Positions 15,895-28,659 of a DNA stretch of 37,667 bases are shown here, piece by piece. The notes beneath the pieces are model-generated. The model was not told where the DNA came from. It did not search any database and saw only the letters and a program-made list of their open reading frames with translations. Source of the DNA: an uncultured Eubacteriales bacterium (GTDB lineage: Bacteria; Bacillota; Clostridia; Christensenellales; Aristaeellaceae); assembly GCA_902790015.1 (NCBI GenBank), contig CADAQF010000022.1, positions 1 to 37,667 on the forward strand. The letters are read 5' to 3'. The position numbers were made by a program, and so were the translations under genes. Positions within the stretch are counted from its first letter, which is position 1. The number at the start of each line of letters is the position of its first letter.

Positions 15895-16296
15895 TTATCC
15901 CTTGGCCTGGATGCGGGCGAGGGCGCGCTTGAGCCTGGCCTCGGCCAAAGCGTAATCCGCGTCAGACTGGCTGAGCTTTTTCAGAAGCTCCTGCGCGTGG
16001 CTTTCCGCGCGCTTGGCGCGATCCAGGTCGATGTCCTCCTCCCATTCAAAGGTGGTGGCCATCACGCGCACCTGGTTGTCGCTGACGCTCAGCAGTCCGC
16101 CGTTGCACGCGGCGCAGCGCTGCTTTCCGTCAGCGTCCGTCACCCTGGCCTCGCCTATCCCCAAAGGAGCGGCGTAATCGATGTGATGGGCAAGGATGCA
16201 GATATCGCCTGTGATGGTGCGGACAATAAGCTCCGACGCCTCGCCGTCGAAAACCATGCGGTCAGGCGTCACGATCTGCAGCTGAAAGGTGGCCAT
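15895..16296 (-). CDS. atpC: F-type ATP synthase epsilon subunit
   Basis: Central-stalk subunit of F1 that couples gamma to the c ring and can inhibit hydrolysis. The 133-residue protein has the N-terminal beta-sandwich (MATFQLQIVTPDRMVFDGEA, then ILAHHIDYAAPLGIG) and a C-terminal helical hairpin (DRAKRAESHAQELLKKL ... EARLKRALARIQ). I chose the ATG at 16296, three bases after the atpD stop, with GGGTGAG upstream; an in-frame GTG two codons earlier overlaps the atpD stop. It is the last gene of the operon, followed by two hairpins. Confidence 0.95.
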   Translation of the reverse strand: MATFQLQIVTPDRMVFDGEASELIVRTITGDICILAHHIDYAAPLGIGEARVTDADGKQRCAACNGGLLSVSDNQVRVMATTFEWEEDIDLDRAKRAESHAQELLKKLSQSDADYALAEARLKRALARIQAKG

Positions 16297-16298
16297 GA

Positions 16299-17741
<1,443 letters not shown>

Positions 17742-18587
17742 TTACTGCTCCGCGCCGGCAACGATTTCGGTGATTTCCTGCGTGATGGCGCCCTGACGCG
17801 CGCGGTTATACTTGAGGCTCAGGGAACTTATCATGTCTCCCGCGTTTTTTGTCGCGGAATCCATGGCGGTGCGGCGGGCTGAAACCTCGCTTACATAGCT
17901 GTCGCACACCGCGCTGTAGAGCCGCCCCGCCAGAAAGTCCGGCATGACGTGCGCCAGCGTTTCTGCGGCCTCCGGCTCGTACACGGTGGAAACCGGACGC
18001 GGATGCTCCTCCGCTTCGGGTTCCAGCGGCAGAAGCTGTACGGCGGTGACCTCCTGTGAGAGCATGTTGCGGAAGGATGTATAGACCAGCACCACCCGGT
18101 CAAATTCAGCGGCGCTGTAGCCGTCGATCAGTCTTTTGGCCAGCTTATAGCAGGCGCTGACCGAAAGCCCCTCAACGTGCGCGTAATCCGCGTTCAAAAG
18201 CGGCACGCCGAGCCGCTGGTATTTTTCGATGGCCTTGCGGCCCAGGGGCAGCACGCAGCATGGCTGATTCCCCGCTTCCTGGGCGACGCGCTTGAATATG
18301 TTGGCGTTGTAGCCGCCCGCCAGGCCCCTTTCCCCCGCGATGACGACAAAGCAGGTGTTCTTAATATCCCGTTGTTCCGCGAAGGGGACTTTTTCACCCG
18401 CGCAGCTCCTCACGGCGGCCTTCATGGCCGCGGAGGATATGTCGGCGTAGGGCTTGCTGTTTTCCATGCGTTCCTTGGCCCTGCGGAGCTTGGAGGTGGC
18501 TACCAGCTGCATGGCTTTGGTGATCTGCATGGTGCTTTCCACGCTTTTGATCCGCAGCTTGATATCCTTCATGGACGATCCGGCCAT
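17742..18587 (-). CDS. atpG: F-type ATP synthase gamma subunit
   Basis: Rotor shaft of F1, 281 residues. The N-terminal helix (MKDIKLRIKSVESTMQIT) and C-terminal helix (SLKYNRARQGAITQEITEIV) are the conserved coiled-coil that turns inside the alpha3beta3 ring, with a Rossmann-like domain between them (VVIAGERGLAGGYN). AAGGAGGGGG lies just before the ATG, 12 bases after atpA. The ATG at 18587 is used; the internal MKD (residue 6) is an alternative start. Confidence 0.97.
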   Translation of the reverse strand: MAGSSMKDIKLRIKSVESTMQITKAMQLVATSKLRRAKERMENSKPYADISSAAMKAAVRSCAGEKVPFAEQRDIKNTCFVVIAGERGLAGGYNANIFKRVAQEAGNQPCCVLPLGRKAIEKYQRLGVPLLNADYAHVEGLSVSACYKLAKRLIDGYSAAEFDRVVLVYTSFRNMLSQEVTAVQLLPLEPEAEEHPRPVSTVYEPEAAETLAHVMPDFLAGRLYSAVCDSYVSEVSARRTAMDSATKNAGDMISSLSLKYNRARQGAITQEITEIVAGAEQ

Positions 18588-18599
18588 GAAACCCCCTCC

Positions 18600-20117
<1,518 letters not shown>

Positions 20118-20161
20118 ATCTGTCTGTCACCGCTTTCCTCTGAATGGCTGTGGCTGATGCT

Positions 20162-20695
20162 TCAATCGCTTTGAATGGCCTGCCTGATATCCTCCAGCCG
20201 GTGGCGGATGGTATTGTCATACCGCCGCCCGTCCAGCTGCAGGAGCACGCCGCCCAGGACCCCGGGATTCGTGCATTCCTTGAGTTCGATTTCCCTGCCG
20301 GTCATCTTCCGGAGCTTTTTGATCAGTGCCTGCCGCTGCTCGGGCGTGAGCGGCCTGGCTGTCGTGACCTCCGCCTCACTGATGCGGTGGGCCTGCTGAT
20401 AAGCTTCGCGGTAGGCGCTTACGCAGCTGTCGAATTCATAGACCGCTCCGCGCTCCACCAGCAGCTTCAGGAAATTGAGCACATAATGGTGGACCTGGCC
20501 GTTCAGCGCATTGTCCGCGATCTGCACCCTTTCTTCCTTGGAAATGGACATGTTGGACAGCAGGCGGACAAAATCCGGGTTATCCCGGAACAGCCCCTTC
20601 AGGGTCTCCAGTTCCGAAAGAACCGGCTCCGTCAGGTTTTCCTCCGCGCAAAGCGCATACAGGCCTTCGCCGTATTCCCTGCCAAACTCTGTCAA
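20162..20695 (-). CDS. atpH: F-type ATP synthase delta subunit (OSCP)
   Basis: Peripheral-stalk subunit joining the b dimer to F1, 177 residues. The N-terminal helical domain (YGEGLYALCAEENL ... LLSNMSISKEERVQIAD) and the C-terminal NPGVLGGVLLQLDGRRYDNT motif are typical of OSCP/delta. The start is a TTG (20695) overlapping the atpF stop as TTGA, with GTGAAAAGGA directly upstream; the next Met is at residue 49, too late. The rare start may tune its dose. Confidence 0.94.
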   Translation of the reverse strand: MTEFGREYGEGLYALCAEENLTEPVLSELETLKGLFRDNPDFVRLLSNMSISKEERVQIADNALNGQVHHYVLNFLKLLVERGAVYEFDSCVSAYREAYQQAHRISEAEVTTARPLTPEQRQALIKKLRKMTGREIELKECTNPGVLGGVLLQLDGRRYDNTIRHRLEDIRQAIQSD

Positions 20696-21198
20696 TCCTT
20701 TTCACCCACGTTCCTGATAAAGTCGTCCACAAAACCGTCGTAATCCCTGGCGTTGATCTCCCGTTCCACGACCTTGGAGGCGATATCCACCGCCAGATCC
20801 GAGATTTCTCCCCGGACGTCCTGCAGCATCTTCTTTTTCTGCTGGGCGATCTCCTCGTCCGCCTTCTGGCGGGCGCGGGAGGCCTGGGCGTTCGCCTCGG
20901 CCAGCAGCTGATCACTGCGCTTCTGGGCGGTCTGCACGGCGTTCTTGACCAGCCCGTCCGCCTCCTCGCGGGCGGAGGCCAGCTTCTGCTCGTATTCCTG
21001 CTTCATCTGGTTGGCCTGATCGCGGGACTGGTTGGCGTCGCCGTAGATCCGGTCCACCTGGGCCTGGCGTTCGTTCATCACCTTCTGTACGGGCGCGAAC
21101 AGGAAACGCTTCAGGATGCGGAAAATGATCAGCAGGTTGATCAGGGAGATGAGGATCTGCCAAATATTGACAGAAATGATGTCCAATGACTGTACCAT
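20692..21198 (-). CDS. atpF: F-type ATP synthase b subunit
   Basis: Membrane-anchored peripheral stalk, 168 residues. One N-terminal membrane helix (about 9-33, IWQILISLINLLIIFRIL) precedes a long charged coiled coil rich in A, Q, E and K (about 40-150). FLFAPVQKVMNERQ is the usual boundary motif. AGGAG is placed upstream of the ATG at 21198. The stop overlaps the atpH start by four bases. Confidence 0.95.
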   Translation of the reverse strand: MVQSLDIISVNIWQILISLINLLIIFRILKRFLFAPVQKVMNERQAQVDRIYGDANQSRDQANQMKQEYEQKLASAREEADGLVKNAVQTAQKRSDQLLAEANAQASRARQKADEEIAQQKKKMLQDVRGEISDLAVDIASKVVEREINARDYDGFVDDFIRNVGEKD

Positions 21199-21253
21199 GC
21201 TCTCAAACTCCTAATGCGTGTGTAAGAATCAGGAAATCTCCCCGGGCGGCGGA

Positions 21254-22522
<1,269 letters not shown>

Positions 22523-22523
<1 letters not shown>

Positions 22524-23002
22524 CAGCCTCCTTTATTCATCCGGGCGCCGATCACCCGGATGACCAGCCCGGGAAAAAGCAGCGGGATCAGCGCGGCATA
22601 GGTGTTGAACCAGGGCAGCACCACGCCCAATACGGCGACAGCTCCCAGGCCCAGCATGCGCAGGGCGTAGGACAGGCGGTAGCGGCTGCGGCCGCGTCTG
22701 GCCTCTTCGCTCAGGGGAGGATCCTTTTCATCATCGCGGTCGGAACTGGCGGCGCCGTCTTCCCCGTCGTCTTCCGTTTCATCGGAGGGCATCGCCGGCA
22801 TATCGTTCGCCGCCTTCTGGAGCGTCAGCGCCATCAGATAAAAGTTGATGACGGCCGTGGACGCGCCCAGCAGCGCGCCGGTCAGCACCGTCCAGTCAAA
22901 TTTGCCGATGATCAGGAACACGGAGATCATCAGCACCGTCAAAAGCCCCACGCCGACAGCGATCGCCCTTACCTGAGCCCGGACAGCGGGTTCCATCTTC
23001 AT
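22523..23002 (-). CDS. atpI: AtpI-like membrane protein at the head of the ATP synthase genes
   Basis: A 159-residue protein in the atpI position. Four hydrophobic segments are seen (about 14-33, 39-62, 112-129 and 132-150), the second with LTGALLGASTAVINFYLMALTLQKA, a pattern of the AtpI/ATP synthase I family. Family members assist c-ring assembly or Mg2+ supply. The two halves are separated by a hydrophilic, acidic insert (about 66-105, rich in D, E and S) that is longer than in common AtpI proteins. The stop overlaps the atpB start by one base. Confidence 0.78.
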
Positions 23003-23021
23003 AGGACGCCTTCCTCAGCGG

Positions 23022-23684
<663 letters not shown>

Positions 23685-23707
23685 TTACCCATACAAAACG
23701 CGGGTAA
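23685..23707 (-). promoter_or_regulatory. Short inverted repeat at the 5' end of the upp-atp transcript
   Basis: TTACCC and GGGTAA around an 11-base loop, next to the predicted transcript start. It may form a 5' stem stabilising the mRNA. A specific regulator cannot be named. Confidence 0.3.
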
Positions 23708-23715
23708 CCTTAACT

Positions 23716-23744
23716 ATTATAACGGCTTTTTTTCCGGATTGCAA
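23716..23744 (-). promoter_or_regulatory. Sigma-A promoter of the upp-atp operon
   Basis: Minus-strand TTGCAA (23739-23744), 17-base spacer, perfect TATAAT (23716-23721), giving a leader of about 58 bases before upp. It is the only clear promoter for the ten genes that follow. Confidence 0.8.
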
Positions 23745-23803
23745 GCGCAACATTTATGCTTACGGCAAATGCCGGAACCAGTGAAGCCGCCTTCAGCCGG
23801 AAC

Positions 23804-24328
23804 TCAGGTTTCCCCGTTTTCAAGCACCTTTTCATATGCGATGCGCGGGTCGTTGTCCTCGTAGACGAAGATGGTCCCGCAGGGGGTGAAGCCCAGGGAC
23901 AGAAGGAGGGACTGCATGACGGTATTGTCGCCGTGGGTGTCGATGCGAAGATGACCGCTTTTCTGAAGCGCCCACTGAAGCGCCCAGCGCCCCGCCCCCG
24001 AAAACCGCCCCGAGGAAGCGATGCGGTGGACGACCCCGTAGGGAGTGTCCGAAAGCCACTGTCCTTCATCTATCCGTCGGTAGGTAGGCTCTATGTCGGG
24101 GCCGAAGTCATAATAGAAAACGGCGGCGATCAGACCGTCCTTTTCGCACAGGAAGGACTTTCCCCTTTCGATGTCCTTTTCGATCAGCGCCTGCGGGGGC
24201 CAGCCCCTGTCTCCCCACTGGTGCGGGTTGCCGTGCGCGGCCATAAAAGCGCGGGCGCGGGCGTAAATGGACATGATCTGCGGCAGGTCTTCGGGCGCAG
24301 CGCGCCGGATGGAAAAGCTGTCGTTCAT
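23804..24328 (-). CDS. GNAT family N-acetyltransferase
   Basis: A 174-residue acyltransferase of unknown substrate. FSIRRAAPEDLPQIMSIYARA is the typical N-terminal beta1-alpha1 of the GNAT fold; acetyl-CoA-binding strand/loop sequences follow around VVHRIASSGRFSGAGRWALQWAL, and NTVMQSLLLSLGFTPCGT is the late N-x-x-x-x-x-L-x-x-x-G-F motif. The ATG (24328) overlaps the nudC stop as ATGA; an upstream TTG is open but unlikely. It is co-transcribed with nudC. The HQWGDRGWP segment is seen in related uncharacterised Clostridia acetyltransferases, by recollection. Confidence 0.85.
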   Translation of the reverse strand: MNDSFSIRRAAPEDLPQIMSIYARARAFMAAHGNPHQWGDRGWPPQALIEKDIERGKSFLCEKDGLIAAVFYYDFGPDIEPTYRRIDEGQWLSDTPYGVVHRIASSGRFSGAGRWALQWALQKSGHLRIDTHGDNTVMQSLLLSLGFTPCGTIFVYEDNDPRIAYEKVLENGET

Positions 24329-25149
24329 GGATTTTCCGCTCCTTCCCCGCAAAAGCGGCGCATCATATCAAAGGTCAGGGAAGCGCTGTCCGGCAGGCCG
24401 GAAAGCTCCTCCCGGGTCGCCCACCAGGCCTCGGCCAGCTCATTGTGTTCCACGTTAAGCGGCTCATCACCGTCCGCCTCGCAGAAAAAGCCCATCAGCA
24501 GGTCGTGATCGATGCCCCAGGGCTGGGAGCGGTAATAGCGCAGGTTTTTGACGTGGATGCCGACCTCTTCCATGACCTCGCGCTTGACGGTCTGCTCCAG
24601 CGTTTCACCGATCTCGTTGAAGCCTGCCAGCAGGGCAAAGCTCTTGTAGGCGCGGCCGGCGTAGCGGGATACCAGCAGCCGGTCTCCCTTGGTGACGCCT
24701 ATGATGACCGCCGGGGCGATCACAGGATAATAGACGCTCCCGCATTCCGGGCAGACGAGCGCCCTTTCCTTGTCGGACGGCGCCGTCCGCGCGCCGCAGG
24801 CCCCGCAGAAGCGCTGGTGTGTATACCAGTAATGAAGGTGTCTGCCCGTAAAGGCGGCAAACACCGCCTCCCGGGGCTCCCGCGGGCGCAGGCTTCTCAG
24901 CGGAACATACGAAAATCCCTCCGGCTCCGCGGGCGTATCCCCGTCCAGCAGGAAGAAGCTTTTCTGCCCCACCCGGAAAAGCCAGGTGAGCTTTTCCCCC
25001 GGAAACTGCGCTGCCGTGGGAAAGCGGACGGCCTCCTCCTGCTTTTCCAGCAGCACCCGCCCCTGATCAAAGCACAGGACCGGATCATCCATGGCGGCGG
25101 GAAGCGGATGAAACGTATTGTCAAACGGCACGGAAATATCCTGCAGCAC
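24325..25149 (-). CDS. nudC: NAD(+) diphosphatase / NAD-capped RNA decapping Nudix hydrolase
   Basis: Hydrolyses NAD(H) to NMN(H) and AMP; members of the family also remove NAD caps from RNA. I place the start at the GTG at 25149 (MLQDISVPFDNTFHP), since AAGGGAGG lies seven bases upstream and Clostridia homologues begin similarly; the ATG at 25200 has no RBS. The 274-residue protein has a zinc ribbon with CGACG and CPECG (Cys115, 118, 133, 136), then YYPVIAPAVIIGV, the Nudix box GFNEIGETLEQTVKREVMEEVG (starting at 176; split here as one motif with the Glu cluster), and SQPWGI, the SQPW motif specific to NudC. The gene overlaps the GNAT gene by four bases. Confidence 0.93.
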   Translation of the reverse strand: MLQDISVPFDNTFHPLPAAMDDPVLCFDQGRVLLEKQEEAVRFPTAAQFPGEKLTWLFRVGQKSFFLLDGDTPAEPEGFSYVPLRSLRPREPREAVFAAFTGRHLHYWYTHQRFCGACGARTAPSDKERALVCPECGSVYYPVIAPAVIIGVTKGDRLLVSRYAGRAYKSFALLAGFNEIGETLEQTVKREVMEEVGIHVKNLRYYRSQPWGIDHDLLMGFFCEADGDEPLNVEHNELAEAWWATREELSGLPDSASLTFDMMRRFCGEGAENP

Positions 25150-25182
25150 GGCTTTTCCTCCCTTAAATGCCCCGCGAAACCC

Positions 25183-25211
25183 TTGCTTTTTTGGTTTCAT
25201 TACGGTATAAT
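25183..25211 (+). promoter_or_regulatory. Promoter of the DUF4332-like gene
   Basis: TTGCTT (25183-25188), 17-base spacer, perfect TATAAT (25206-25211), 55 bases before the ATG. With nudC starting at 25149, it lies in the gap between the two divergent genes. Confidence 0.75.
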
Positions 25212-25265
25212 CAGTACAGCTGAAATAATCATTTTTTTCTTTTTACATGGAAAGGAAGGACGACT

Positions 25266-25670
25266 ATGACGAAAATTGAAAAAATCGAAGGCATCGGGGA
25301 AGTATACGGCGCCAAGCTCGTTGAAGCCGGTATCCCCTCCGTGGAGCAGCTGCTGGAAAGCTGCCTGACCAAGAAGGACCGTCAGGCCCTCGCCGAAAAG
25401 ACGGGCATTTCCGAGGACCTGATCCTCAAATGGGCCAATCATGCCGACCTGTTCCGCATCAAGGGCGTGGCCGGCCAGTATTCCGAGCTTCTGGAAGCCG
25501 CCGGTGTGGACACCGTGGTGGAGCTTTCCAACCGCAAGCCCGAAAACCTGACCAAGAAAATGGAAGAGGTCAACGCCGAAAAGCACCTGGTCCGCGCGGT
25601 GCCGTATCTGAAGATGGTCACCAAGTGGGTCGAGCAGGCCAAGGCCCTGCCGCGGAAGCTGCAGTACTGA
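25266..25670 (+). CDS. Small helix-hairpin-helix DUF4332-like protein
   Basis: A 134-residue soluble protein. It contains two copies of a helix-hairpin-helix-like pattern, KIEGIGEVYGAKLVEAGI (about 6-23) and RIKGVAGQYSELLEAAGV (about 64-81), the first with the GIGxxxAxxL form of non-specific DNA-binding HhH motifs. This is the DUF4332 type. Such proteins are uncharacterised; a nucleic-acid-binding role is inferred from the HhH motif. It has a strong promoter and terminator of its own, so it is a one-gene unit. Start ATG preceded by GGAAGGA. Confidence 0.8.
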   Translation: MTKIEKIEGIGEVYGAKLVEAGIPSVEQLLESCLTKKDRQALAEKTGISEDLILKWANHADLFRIKGVAGQYSELLEAAGVDTVVELSNRKPENLTKKMEEVNAEKHLVRAVPYLKMVTKWVEQAKALPRKLQY

Positions 25671-25687
25671 CTTATCCCGCTTTTCCT

Positions 25688-25719
25688 CCTTCCCCGTTTT
25701 TTACGGGGAAGGTTTTTTT
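25688..25719 (+). terminator. Terminator of the DUF4332-like gene, overlapping the end of uvrA
   Basis: A 10-bp stem (25688-25697 with 25703-25712) with a T5 loop, followed by seven T. The uvrA stop codon (25701-25703, minus strand) lies in the loop, so the last uvrA codons share this DNA. Confidence 0.88.
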
Positions 25720-28544
25720 GCGTCCTCCAGCAGGGGCCTTAAGTACTGGCCGGTATAGCTTTCCGGGCAGCGGGCGACGTCTTCCGGCGTTCCCTCCGCC
25801 ACGATGTTTCCGCCCTCGTCCCCACCTTCGGGCCCCAGGTCGATCAGCCAGTCGGCTGACTTGATGACGTCCAGATTGTGCTCGATCACAAGCACGGTGT
25901 TGCCCGCGTCTGTCAGCCGCTGCAGCACCTGGATCAGCCGGTTCACGTCGTCCATGTGAAGGCCGGTGGTCGGCTCGTCCAGCAGGATCATGGTCTTTCC
26001 CGTCGCGCGGCGGGACAGCTCCGTGGCCAGCTTCACCCTTTGCGCCTCGCCGCCGGACAGGGTGGTGCTGGGCTGTCCCAGACGGATGTAACCCAGCCCT
26101 ACGTCATACAGCGTCTGCAGCTTGTTCATGATGGCGGTATGGTTCTTGAAAAGGTCCATGGCCTCTTCCACCGTCATGTCCAGCACGTCGGATATGTTTT
26201 TGCCCAGGAAGCGCACCTCCAGGGTTTCTCGGTTGTAGCGCCTGCCCTTGCAGACCTCGCAGGGCACGTATATATCGGGCAGGAAGTGCATTTCGATCTT
26301 CATCAGGCCGTCGCCCGAGCAGTTTTCGCACCGGCCGCCGCGGACGTTGAAGGAAAAGCGGTTTTCCCTGTAGCCCCGCACCTTAGCTTCGGGCGCCTGG
26401 GCAAATACCCTGCGGATCAGGTCGAAAAGCCCCGTATAGGTGGCCGGGTTGCTGCGGGGGCTGCGGCCGATGGGGCTCTGGTCGATGCAGATGATTTTGT
26501 CCAGCTGCTCCACGCCCTCCATCCGCTGGTAACCGGTGGGGATCAGCCGGGCGCGGTTGAGCTCATGCGCCAGCGCCCTGTGCAGAATGGCGTTGACCAG
26601 GCTGCTCTTGCCCGAGCCTGAAACGCCGGTGACCGCGCAGAACACGCCCAGGGGAAAACGCACCGTCAGGTTTTTAAGGTTATGCTCCCTGGCGCCGTAC
26701 ACGGTCAGGAAGCGGTCCGGCGTCCTTCTTTTTGCCGGAACGGGGATCACCTTTTTGCCGCTCAGGTACTGCCCGGTGATGGACCTGGGCTCCCGGATCA
26801 GGTCGTCCACGGTTCCCTGGGCGACGATCTCTCCCCCGTGCTCCCCCGCGCGGGGTCCGATATCCACCAGGTAATCCGCGCTTCTCAGGGTCTCCTCGTC
26901 GTGCTCCACGACGATCAGCGTGTTTCCCAGGTCGCGCAGGCGGCGAAGGGTGTTCAGAAGCTTCTGGTTGTCCCGCTGGTGCAGGCCGATGGACGGCTCG
27001 TCCAGCACGTACAATACGCCCATCAGCCCGCTGCCGATCTGGGTGGACAGACGGATGCGCTGCGCTTCCCCGCCGGACAGGGTGCCCGCCGCGCGGGAAA
27101 GGGTCAGGTAGCGCAGGCCCACGTTGATGAGGAACCCCAGGCGGTTGTCCGTTTCCTTGAGGATGGAGGCGGCAATGGCGCTCTCCGTTTCGGTAAGGGT
27201 GAGCCCGTTCAGGAAATCGCGCGCCTGCGTCACGTTCATGTCGCACAGGTCGGCTATGTTCTTCCCGTTCACGGTCACGCCCAGGACCTCACGCTTGAGG
27301 CGTTTGCCGGAACAGACGGGGCAGGGCGTTTCCGTCATGTATTCCTGATAGACCGCCTTCATCGTATCGCTGCCCGTTTCCCGGTAGCGTCTTTCAAGGG
27401 AAGGGATGACGCCTTCGTACGTCGTGTGGTATTCGCGCTTGCCAAAGGGCGTTTCATAGATCACGGTCAGCTTTTCATCGCCCAGGCCGTACATCAGCTT
27501 TTCCGTGATGTCCTCCGGCAGGTCCGCGTACGGCGTATCCAGGGAAAAGCCCAGCTGACGGCTCAGCGCCTCAAAGGTCTGGCCGGCGATGGAATCCGCC
27601 TCGCCGCTGTTCCAGCCGGTGACGTTGATCGCCCCTTCGTGCAGGGACTTGCCCGGGTCCGGCACGATCAGCGCCTCGTTGACCTTCAGCCGAAAGCCCA
27701 GCCCGCCGCAGGAAGCGCAGGCACCCATGGGATTATTGAAGGAAAACAGGCGGGGCGTGAGCTCCGGCAGGTTGACCCCGCATTCCGGGCAGGCGTAGTT
27801 CTGGGAAAAGATGGTTTCCTCCCCGGTATCGTGGTTGAGCGCCGTCACCAGCCCGCCGGACTGCTGCATGGCCGTTTCCATGCTGTCGGCGATGCGCTGG
27901 CGCGCCTCCGGCCGGACGGCGATCCGGTCGACCACCAGGTCGATCTGGTGTTTTTTCTGCTTGTTAAGCTTCGGCGGATCCTCCAGTTCGTACATTTCCC
28001 CGTCGATGCGCACCCGAACAAAGCCGGATTTATGGGCGTCCTGCAAAAGCTTCTCGTATTCGCCCTTTTTGCCCCGGATCACCGGCGCCATGAGCACGAT
28101 GCGCGTCCCTTCCCCCATGGCGTACACGGCGTCCACCATCTCGTCCACGGACTGGCGGCGGATCTCCCTGCCGCAGTTGGGGCAGTGCGGATGACCGACC
28201 CGGGCGTAGAGCAGGCGCAGATAGTCGTAGATCTCCGTCACCGTGCCCACGGTGGAGCGCGGGTTCCTGGAGGTCGTTTTCTGGTCGATGGAGATGACCG
28301 GGGAAAGGCCGTCGATGCTGTCCACATCCGGTTTTTCCGCCTGGCCCAGGAACAGCCGGGCGTAGGAGGACATGCTTTCTATATAGCGGCGCTGTCCCTC
28401 GGCGTAGATGGTATCAAAGGCCAGCGACGATTTGCCCGAGCCGGACAGACCGGTGAACACCACCATCCTGTTGCGGGGCAGGGTGACGCTGACATTTTTC
28501 AGGTTGTTGACGCGGGCGCCTTCCACCCGGATGAATTCGTTCAT
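25701..28544 (-). CDS. uvrA: Excinuclease ABC subunit A
   Basis: DNA damage recognition ATPase of nucleotide excision repair. The ATG at 28544 ([17 protein letters not shown]) follows GAGG; the longer frame upstream starts in the repeat region and is unlikely. The 947-residue protein has two ABC units: Walker [10 protein letters not shown] (32-40) and [10 protein letters not shown] near residue 645, each with its LSGGEAQR signature. Three zinc modules are recognisable: CPNCG (early insertion), CPECG ... CASCGG, and CENCSGDG ... CEVCKGRR in the second half. It usually pairs with uvrB, but uvrB is not adjacent. The 3' end overlaps the terminator of the convergent small gene. Confidence 0.98.
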   Translation of the reverse strand: MNEFIRVEGARVNNLKNVSVTLPRNRMVVFTGLSGSGKSSLAFDTIYAEGQRRYIESMSSYARLFLGQAEKPDVDSIDGLSPVISIDQKTTSRNPRSTVGTVTEIYDYLRLLYARVGHPHCPNCGREIRRQSVDEMVDAVYAMGEGTRIVLMAPVIRGKKGEYEKLLQDAHKSGFVRVRIDGEMYELEDPPKLNKQKKHQIDLVVDRIAVRPEARQRIADSMETAMQQSGGLVTALNHDTGEETIFSQNYACPECGVNLPELTPRLFSFNNPMGACASCGGLGFRLKVNEALIVPDPGKSLHEGAINVTGWNSGEADSIAGQTFEALSRQLGFSLDTPYADLPEDITEKLMYGLGDEKLTVIYETPFGKREYHTTYEGVIPSLERRYRETGSDTMKAVYQEYMTETPCPVCSGKRLKREVLGVTVNGKNIADLCDMNVTQARDFLNGLTLTETESAIAASILKETDNRLGFLINVGLRYLTLSRAAGTLSGGEAQRIRLSTQIGSGLMGVLYVLDEPSIGLHQRDNQKLLNTLRRLRDLGNTLIVVEHDEETLRSADYLVDIGPRAGEHGGEIVAQGTVDDLIREPRSITGQYLSGKKVIPVPAKRRTPDRFLTVYGAREHNLKNLTVRFPLGVFCAVTGVSGSGKSSLVNAILHRALAHELNRARLIPTGYQRMEGVEQLDKIICIDQSPIGRSPRSNPATYTGLFDLIRRVFAQAPEAKVRGYRENRFSFNVRGGRCENCSGDGLMKIEMHFLPDIYVPCEVCKGRRYNRETLEVRFLGKNISDVLDMTVEEAMDLFKNHTAIMNKLQTLYDVGLGYIRLGQPSTTLSGGEAQRVKLATELSRRATGKTMILLDEPTTGLHMDDVNRLIQVLQRLTDAGNTVLVIEHNLDVIKSADWLIDLGPEGGDEGGNIVAEGTPEDVARCPESYTGQYLRPLLEDAKKPSP

Positions 28545-28568
28545 ATCTGCCTCATTGAGCTGTGTTCC

Positions 28569-28598
28569 GGAAATATATAATACGGAAATATATAATAC
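28569..28598. repeat. Tandem 15-bp repeat upstream of uvrA
   Basis: GGAAATATATAATAC occurs twice with no gap, 25 bases before the uvrA start codon. Each unit contains TATAAT on the plus strand and TATTAT on the minus strand. A matching -35 is not clear, so it may be a duplicated -10 region of the uvrA promoter or a strand-slippage product. Confidence 0.8.
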
Positions 28599-28614
28599 AT
28601 AGATACAAAGCAAA

Positions 28615-28640
28615 GGCAGCGGACGCTGTCATCCGCTGCC
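28615..28640 (-). terminator. Candidate terminator of pnp
   Basis: A perfect 9-bp GC-rich stem (28615-28623 with 28632-28640), 20 bases past the pnp stop on the minus strand. The tail (TTTGCTTTG) is only moderately T-rich. Confidence 0.6.
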
Positions 28641-28659
28641 TGAAAGCTGCCGTTTCGGA

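Noticed and set aside
26682..28580. A 632-codon plus-strand frame over uvrA
   Set aside because: Antisense to uvrA with no recognised domain and no RBS.
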